Below are positions 59,100 through 64,000 of a stretch of DNA of 64,000 nucleotides, piece after piece. The stretch covers positions 1,798,001-1,862,000 of the forward strand of contig NZ_CP090347.1 of NCBI RefSeq assembly GCF_021398715.1, written 5' to 3'. This DNA comes from Microbacterium binotii (GTDB lineage Bacteria; Actinomycetota; Actinomycetes; Actinomycetales; Microbacteriaceae). Within the stretch, counting starts at the first letter, position 1; every line of letters begins with the position of its first letter. The translations under genes and the position numbers were made by a program. The notes under the pieces were generated by a model. It was given only the letters and a program-made list of their open reading frames with translations. It made no database searches and was not told the DNA's origin.

Positions 59100-59870
59100 T
59101 CACGACGACACGAGACGACGATCGGCCGACGACGAAGGCGTCCACTGCATCTGCTTCACGCCGTGTCCGAATCCCACCGCATGGCCACCTTGCATCACCA
59201 ACACGTCGGCGTCGAAGCTCGCGAGAGTCTCCGCTTCGTTGGCCACGAGGAGCAGCGAGGTACCCCGTTCCCGGCGCCGCGTCTCGAAGGCGGTCCGCAC
59301 CAGCTCCCGTCCCTCGACGTCGAGATTCGCCATGGGCTCGTCGGCGACCACCAGCTGCGGATCGAGCACGAGTGCTCGGGCGATCGCGACACGTTGACGC
59401 ATCCCCGAGCTCAGCTCGTACGGGAACTTGGATGCCGCCCCGATGCTGAGTCCGAGTTCGTCGAGGAGCGTCACCACCCGCAGCTCGAGGGCGCGCGCGT
59501 TCACCCGCCGCGCACGGCTCGTCACCGGTTCCGCCACGATCTCGGCCACCGTCAGCCGGGGCGGGAGCTGGGCACCGTCCTGCTGGCCGAGGTAGCCCGC
59601 GAAGACCGGAAGGGCGCGACGACGGCGACCGCCGTGCCGCACCGACACCCCTTCGACCACGGCATCGCCGCCGATGACGTGGACGCCCTCATCCGCTTGC
59701 CCGGCCAGGACGGCCGCGAGCGTCGACTTCCCGGAGCCGGTCGAACCGACCAGGATGAGGGCTGCTCCGCGCTCCAGGCGGAAGGAGATGCCGTCGATCA
59801 CCCGCTCGTCGCTGCCGGCATGAGCGAGTGAGATGTCGCTGCAATCGATGCTGTGCGCGGCCTGATCCAT
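59100..59870 (-). CDS. orphan ABC-type ATP-binding protein
   Basis: A 256-residue ABC ATPase: Walker A GSTGSGKSTL, Q-loop GYLGQQDGAQLPPRL, signature ELSSGMRQRVAIARAL (SSGM for SGGQ), Walker B LVVADEPMANLD, and a switch segment where the usual His is replaced (LLLVANEAETL). No permease or binding protein gene is adjacent, so its partner is unknown; it may also be a non-transport ABC protein. The ATG at 59870, with AGGA 7 nt upstream, is preferred over 59885. It follows dnaG by 32 nt on the same strand. Confidence 0.8.
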   Translation of the reverse strand: MDQAAHSIDCSDISLAHAGSDERVIDGISFRLERGAALILVGSTGSGKSTLAAVLAGQADEGVHVIGGDAVVEGVSVRHGGRRRRALPVFAGYLGQQDGAQLPPRLTVAEIVAEPVTSRARRVNARALELRVVTLLDELGLSIGAASKFPYELSSGMRQRVAIARALVLDPQLVVADEPMANLDVEGRELVRTAFETRRRERGTSLLLVANEAETLASFDADVLVMQGGHAVGFGHGVKQMQWTPSSSADRRLVSS

Positions 59871-59902
59871 GCAGTCATCCTGCACGCTGAGCGTCCGAAT
59901 CG

Positions 59903-61756
59903 CTACTGATCGAGGGTCAGGCGCAGTCGCGCCGCATCCAGTTCGCGCAGGCGCAGCCGGACGTCGCGCCCCTCCGGCGAGTCGGGGGCGAGCCGCTGGA
60001 TGTCTCCCACCAGCTCCTGCTTCTGCCGGTCGATGGCACGCAATCGGATGCGCAACGCCAGGTCACGGGCCGAGATCACGGCGTGCTCTTCGTCGCGCGC
60101 CGGAAACTCCCCCGTGAGCAGTTCGGCAGCCAACGACCGGTACGGCTCCCTCACGGCGTCGACCGCCGCGGCGGCCCACCCCGGACGAGAGTGATCCGGA
60201 ACCGCCGCGATGCTCGAGCGCACCGCCTCGAGCGCAGGATGCTGGAAGGTCTCGTCGAGCGCTGCCCGCAGCTCTGCCGGGTCGAGGCGGTGCCCGTACT
60301 GCAGGAATCCCATCACCGCGTCGCGCTCCAGATCGGCCGAACGGGGCAGCGAGGCGAGTGTGACGCGCATGGCCGGCGGTTGCGGGGCGTCGGGCGCGGC
60401 CACCGGGGCAGCGACCGGCTCGGGCGCACCGGCGGCGCGGGCCCGCTGGCGGGCCACCTCGCGATGGACGTCCTTCAGGTCTTCGCCGAGTCGGCGCGCG
60501 AGGACGTGCTCGTAACGCCGACGCAGTGGCTCATCACGGATCTCGGCCAGCAGGGGCGCAGCGAGGTTCAGACCCGCGAGCCGGCCCTCGACCGTGCGCA
60601 GGTCGAGGCCCGCGAGACGCTGATCGATGACGAACTCGAACATCGGCACCTTCGTGTCCATCAGCGCGCGCACCGCTCCGTCACCGCGCGCCAACCGGAG
60701 ATCGCACGGATCGAGGTCCGCAGGCCCCACGGCGACGAAGCTCTGCACGTTGGCTGTGCGCGTCTCGGCGAACGCGCGCACAGCGGCCTTCTGGCCCGCC
60801 GCATCCGGGTCGAAGGTGAAGACGATCTCGGCTGCGGCGTCGTCTCCCATGATGCGACGCAGCACCTTCATGTGCTCGGCACCGAACGCCGTGCCACAGG
60901 TGGCGACCGCGGTGGTCAGCCCGGCCAGATGGCACGCCATGACATCGGTGTACCCCTCGACGACGATGACGCGGCGCTTCTCTCCGCGGGCGATGTCGCG
61001 CTTGGCGAGGTCGATGCCGTACAGGACCTGTGACTTGCGGTAGATCGGCGTCTCGGGCGTGTTGAGGTACTTCGGCCCCTTGTCGTCCTCGAGCAGACGC
61101 CGCGCACCGAAGCCGAGCACCTGACCGGTGACGTCGCGGATGGGCCAGACCACCCGACCGCGGAAGCGGTCGTAGACGCCGCGCTGCCCCTGGGACACGA
61201 GTCCCGCGGTCAGCAGCTCCTCCTTCGTGAAGCCTTTCGCCGTCATCGCGTCGAGCATCCCCGACCATCCCGGCGGCGCGAAGCCCACACCGAAGTGCGC
61301 GGCCGCACCGGCGTCGAAGCCCCGCTCGCCCAGGAAGCGGCGCCCCACCTCTGCCTCGGGAGTCAGCAGCTGCGCCCGGAAGAACTCGGCAGCCGCTGCA
61401 TTCGCCGCGTAGAGTCGGGCGCGTCCGGACGTCTCCGGCGCCGCCCCGCCCTCCTCATAGTGGAGCGTGTAGCCGATGCGTCCGGCGAGGCGCTCGACCG
61501 CCTCGGTGAACGTCAGATGATCCATCCGCCGCAGGAACGTGTAGACGTCGCCGGACTCGCCGCATCCGAAGCAGTGGTAGAAACCCACCTGCGGTCGGAC
61601 GTGGAAGCTGGGACTCTTCTCGTCGTGGAACGGGCACAGGCCTTTGAGGGATCCCACGCCCGCGGACTTGAGAGCGACGCGCTCCCCCACGATGTCGGCG
61701 ATGTTCGTGCGGGCCTTCACCTCTTCGACGTCGGCCTGCGCGATGCGCCCCGGCAT
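59903..61756 (-). CDS. dnaG: DNA primase
   Basis: A 617-residue primase that makes RNA primers for replication. The N-terminal zinc domain has [13 protein letters not shown] and [14 protein letters not shown] (CHC2). The catalytic core shows the [13 protein letters not shown] Toprim segment and [15 protein letters not shown]. The C-terminal helicase-binding part is variable, as usual. The ATG at 61756 overlaps the dgt stop (TGATG). The frame is open further upstream but lies inside dgt. dus, dgt and dnaG form the usual actinobacterial cluster. Confidence 0.95.
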   Translation of the reverse strand: MPGRIAQADVEEVKARTNIADIVGERVALKSAGVGSLKGLCPFHDEKSPSFHVRPQVGFYHCFGCGESGDVYTFLRRMDHLTFTEAVERLAGRIGYTLHYEEGGAAPETSGRARLYAANAAAAEFFRAQLLTPEAEVGRRFLGERGFDAGAAAHFGVGFAPPGWSGMLDAMTAKGFTKEELLTAGLVSQGQRGVYDRFRGRVVWPIRDVTGQVLGFGARRLLEDDKGPKYLNTPETPIYRKSQVLYGIDLAKRDIARGEKRRVIVVEGYTDVMACHLAGLTTAVATCGTAFGAEHMKVLRRIMGDDAAAEIVFTFDPDAAGQKAAVRAFAETRTANVQSFVAVGPADLDPCDLRLARGDGAVRALMDTKVPMFEFVIDQRLAGLDLRTVEGRLAGLNLAAPLLAEIRDEPLRRRYEHVLARRLGEDLKDVHREVARQRARAAGAPEPVAAPVAAPDAPQPPAMRVTLASLPRSADLERDAVMGFLQYGHRLDPAELRAALDETFQHPALEAVRSSIAAVPDHSRPGWAAAAVDAVREPYRSLAAELLTGEFPARDEEHAVISARDLALRIRLRAIDRQKQELVGDIQRLAPDSPEGRDVRLRLRELDAARLRLTLDQ

Positions 61757-63099
61757 CAGAGCCCCTCGAGAGGCTCGGGAAGGGCGTACAGGGAGCGGGC
61801 GATGGTTCGCCCTCCCGGCATCCAGACGTCGAGGGTCTCGGTGTCGATCTCGCCGACCAGACGGTGGTGCCAGCCGAGGGCGAAACGGTCGGTCAGACTC
61901 GCCACCTGGTCGACGATCACGCGTCGGCGTGCGCTGTCGTTCTCTGCGCGGACGAAATCCTCTGCGTGCAGGGCATCGAGGTGCTCCGGCGCTTCCCACA
62001 GGGCGGTCGCGAGCCGCTTCAGCAGACGTCGCTGCTCACGATAGAGGCCCTTTCGCCCCTCGATCGTGACCACGAACGCCCCGATCGTGCCTTTGAGCAC
62101 CGCCATCTCGGCTTCGACGACGCGCGGGACGACCACGTGCCCGTTGTACCGCGTCAGAGCCGGCGCGTCGTACGCCTCGCGCGTCGCAGCGGTCGCGGCG
62201 CGCGCGAAGCGACCGATCAGGTCGGAGGTGAGGTTCTTCAACCTCGCGTGCGCCGCGCGGGTGCCGTCGAAAGAAGCGATCCACTCCGGCAGGCTGGTCA
62301 GGCGGTAGAGGGCGTCCTCGAGCTCGTCGCGCGTGAAGTCGTAGCCGACCCATGTCTGGATGGCGCTCAGCAGTGCCGTGTGCTGACGCGGGTCCGAGAG
62401 GCGCCCGGGATCGAGGTATCCGTTGATGACGGCGTCCTCGAAGTCGTGCACCGAGTAGGCGATGTCGTCGGAGAGGTCCATGACCTCGGCCTCGATGCAG
62501 CGCACCCGTCCCGGCGCCCCCTGGCGCATCCAGCGGAAGACGGGTTCGTCGTCCGGGTAGACGCCGAACTTCAACCGCCCTCCCGGATCGGGCACCGGGC
62601 TGTCGATGGTCCACGGGTACTTGCAGGTCGCGTCGAGGCTCGCGCGCGTCAGGTTGAGCCCGTAGCTGCGCCCGTCGTCCGAGATCACCTTCGACTCGAG
62701 ACGGGTCAGGATGCGGAGCGTCTGGGCATTGCCCTCGAAACCGCCGATGTCCTCGGCCCAATCGTTGAGCGCACGCTCGCCGTTGTGCCCGAACGGCGGA
62801 TGACCGAGGTCATGGCTCAGACACGCGGTGTCCACGACGTCCGGCGCCAGCTGCAGGGCGGTGGCGAGCTCGCGCCCCACCTGCGCGACCTCGAGCGAGT
62901 GGGTCAATCGGTTGCGCGCGAAATCGGCCGGGCTCGCGGGAGAGAGCACCTGCGTCTTCGCCGCCAGCCGGCGCAGCGAGGCGGAGTGGAGCACCCGAGC
63001 GCGATCGCGGGCGAAGTCGTCGCGCTGCGAGCGGTGCTGTTCGGCGAAGAAGCGGTCGGCATCGCTCGCGTCGTATCCGTCGGGCCGCGTCCCCGTCAC
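61756..63099 (-). CDS. dgt: deoxyguanosinetriphosphate triphosphohydrolase-like HD protein
   Basis: A 447-residue HD-domain enzyme that hydrolyses dNTPs to nucleosides and triphosphate. The HD motif is [16 protein letters not shown]; the typical [21 protein letters not shown] and [16 protein letters not shown] precede it. The GTG at 63099 is 7 nt after the dus stop and gives the normal start. An open frame continues upstream inside dus. It links dus and dnaG through a 1-nt overlap at its end. Confidence 0.93.
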   Translation of the reverse strand: MTGTRPDGYDASDADRFFAEQHRSQRDDFARDRARVLHSASLRRLAAKTQVLSPASPADFARNRLTHSLEVAQVGRELATALQLAPDVVDTACLSHDLGHPPFGHNGERALNDWAEDIGGFEGNAQTLRILTRLESKVISDDGRSYGLNLTRASLDATCKYPWTIDSPVPDPGGRLKFGVYPDDEPVFRWMRQGAPGRVRCIEAEVMDLSDDIAYSVHDFEDAVINGYLDPGRLSDPRQHTALLSAIQTWVGYDFTRDELEDALYRLTSLPEWIASFDGTRAAHARLKNLTSDLIGRFARAATAATREAYDAPALTRYNGHVVVPRVVEAEMAVLKGTIGAFVVTIEGRKGLYREQRRLLKRLATALWEAPEHLDALHAEDFVRAENDSARRRVIVDQVASLTDRFALGWHHRLVGEIDTETLDVWMPGGRTIARSLYALPEPLEGL

Positions 63100-63106
63100 G
63101 GAGCGT

Positions 63107-64000
63107 TCAGCCGCCACTGTGGTCGAGCTCCGCATCCGCCAGCGCGCCGGCGGCGTCGGTCGCCAGCTCTCGGCTGTCGAGCCAGCCCTCGGGGAGCGCC
63201 GGGCGCTTCGGGGTTCCCGCGCGACCGCGCTGGCCCTCGGCCGCCTCGCCCGGGTACGGCGCGTCGAGCTCCAGCGTGCCGAGGAGATCGTCGATCTCCT
63301 GCAAGGAGGAGGCCGTCGCCAGGCGCGCTCGGATGTCGCCGCCCACGGGATAGCCCTTGAAGTACCAGGCCACGTGCTTGCGGATATCCCGGCACCCGCG
63401 GTCCTCGTCCTCGAAGAACTCCACGAGCAGCTCCGCGTGACGCCGGAAGGCGCCCGCCACGAAACCGAGTGTCGCATCGACGGGCTGCGTACCGGCACCA
63501 CCGCCGAACGCGCGGGCCAGGTCGCCGAAGAGCCACGGACGCCCGAGGCAGCCGCGGCCCACCACGACACCGTCGCAACCCGTCTGCTCGACCATCCGCA
63601 CGGCATCCTCCGCCGACCAGATGTCGCCGTTGCCGAGGACGGGCACGCTCGTGATGGTCTGCTTCAGCGTCCCGATCGCGTCCCAGTCGGCGTTGCCCGA
63701 GTAGAACTGCGACGCGGTGCGCGCGTGCAGCGCGATCGCCGCGACTCCCGCATCCTCCGCGATGCGGGCGGCGTCGAGATACGTGAGGTGGTCGTCGTCG
63801 ATGCCTTTGCGCATCTTCACGGTCACCGGGATGTCACCCGCACCCCGCACGGCCGCGCGGACGATGTCACCGAACAGTCCGCTCTTCCACGGCAGCGCTG
63901 CTCCCCCGCCCTTGCGGGTCACCTTCGGGACTGGGCAACCGAAGTTCAGATCGATGTGGTCGGCGCGGTCCTCGTCGGCGAGCAGTCGGGCGGCCGCTCC
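63107..64000 (-). CDS. dus: tRNA-dihydrouridine synthase, C-terminal part
   Basis: The frame is open to the right edge, so the 5' end lies outside the window; 297 residues are visible. The flavoenzyme reduces uridines in the D loop of tRNA. Visible motifs are HIDLNFGCPVPKVTRKGGG with the catalytic Cys, PVTVKMRKGIDDDH, LHARTASQFYSGNADWD, and VLGNGDIWSAEDAV with GCDGVVVGRGCLGRPWLF for FMN binding. It is of the DusB type. It is the first visible gene of the dus-dgt-dnaG run. Confidence 0.93.
   Translation of the reverse strand, partial: GAAARLLADEDRADHIDLNFGCPVPKVTRKGGGAALPWKSGLFGDIVRAAVRGAGDIPVTVKMRKGIDDDHLTYLDAARIAEDAGVAAIALHARTASQFYSGNADWDAIGTLKQTITSVPVLGNGDIWSAEDAVRMVEQTGCDGVVVGRGCLGRPWLFGDLARAFGGGAGTQPVDATLGFVAGAFRRHAELLVEFFEDEDRGCRDIRKHVAWYFKGYPVGGDIRARLATASSLQEIDDLLGTLELDAPYPGEAAEGQRGRAGTPKRPALPEGWLDSRELATDAAGALADAELDHSGG

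Noticed and set aside
1-64000. CRISPR arrays, insertion sequences, prophage genes, integrases
   Set aside because: No regularly spaced repeats, transposase or integrase motifs, or phage structural genes were seen.

Overview
The window is high-GC actinobacterial chromosome. Gene content and order point to Microbacteriaceae, most likely Microbacterium or a close relative. The evidence is parC/parE with a sigA neighbourhood, GlnE with two glutamine synthetases, single-chain AceE, a PucR-type FasR next to fabD-fabH-acpP-fabF, polyphosphate glucokinase, DUF3145, DUF4191 and DUF4190 proteins, and many very short or overlapping gene junctions. No phage, insertion sequence, CRISPR array or plasmid gene was seen. 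Almost everything is core chromosome, with one small accessory patch around 38.2-42.6 kb.

Layout. 0-5.5 kb: end of a phosphatase-family gene, topoisomerase IV genes parC and parE tail to tail, and a small CxxC protein. 5.5-10.5 kb (minus strand): sigA followed with almost no spacing by a MurT-like ligase, a GatD-like protein and two alanine-racemase-like proteins. 10.7-16.3 kb: PAC2 protein, leucyl aminopeptidase, dihydrolipoyl dehydrogenase and 2-oxoglutarate dehydrogenase E2. 16.3-20.5 kb: a degenerate kinase-like membrane protein, DUF4191, RDD, and glnA behind a four-part GlnR-like box. 20.5-26 kb: DUF4190 protein and a metal operon (Met/His-rich membrane protein, CopC, PCuAC, Tat-exported DyP peroxidase, PepSY membrane protein). 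26-32.9 kb: glnE, glnA2, a small protein, ppgK, a DJ-1/PfpI protein and RNase P RNA. 32.9-38.2 kb: a PolA-family polymerase, a zinc-ribbon coiled coil and a sulfonate-type ABC importer. 38.2-42.6 kb: lipoproteins, a PKD protein and a WXG100/YbaB-like type VII secretion-related set without its secretion machine. 42.7-50.6 kb: tRNA-Val, a 29-residue leader ORF, aceE, fasR and the fatty-acid synthesis genes. 50.7-59 kb: DUF3145, MFS exporter, ddl and alr, two tRNAs, a DMT transporter, peptide deformylase and flotillin. 59-64 kb: an orphan ABC ATPase, then dus-dgt-dnaG.

The most interesting part is 5.5-9.2 kb. The GatD-like protein has lost both the cysteine nucleophile and the catalytic histidine of glutaminases and contains no cysteine at all. 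The MurT-like ligase keeps its P-loop but has lost the four-cysteine zinc ribbon. The two racemase-like genes look complementary: one keeps the PLP lysine barrel but lacks the catalytic tyrosine segment, and the other keeps that tyrosine but has arginine for lysine and most of its barrel deleted. A complete alr lies next to ddl at 54-55 kb, so the pair is probably not needed for D-alanine. Members of this family often make group-B peptidoglycan, in which a bridge amino acid, often D-ornithine or a similar D-diamino acid, is attached to the D-Glu alpha-carboxyl. That is the carboxyl that ordinary MurT/GatD amidates. I infer that this cassette makes and attaches that bridge residue instead of adding ammonia.

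Regulatory structure includes several probable leaderless genes (TAGGCT-type -10 boxes 6-7 nt before the start codon), a GlnR-type site before glnA, strong palindromic terminators, and a small leaderless ORF whose stop overlaps the aceE start.
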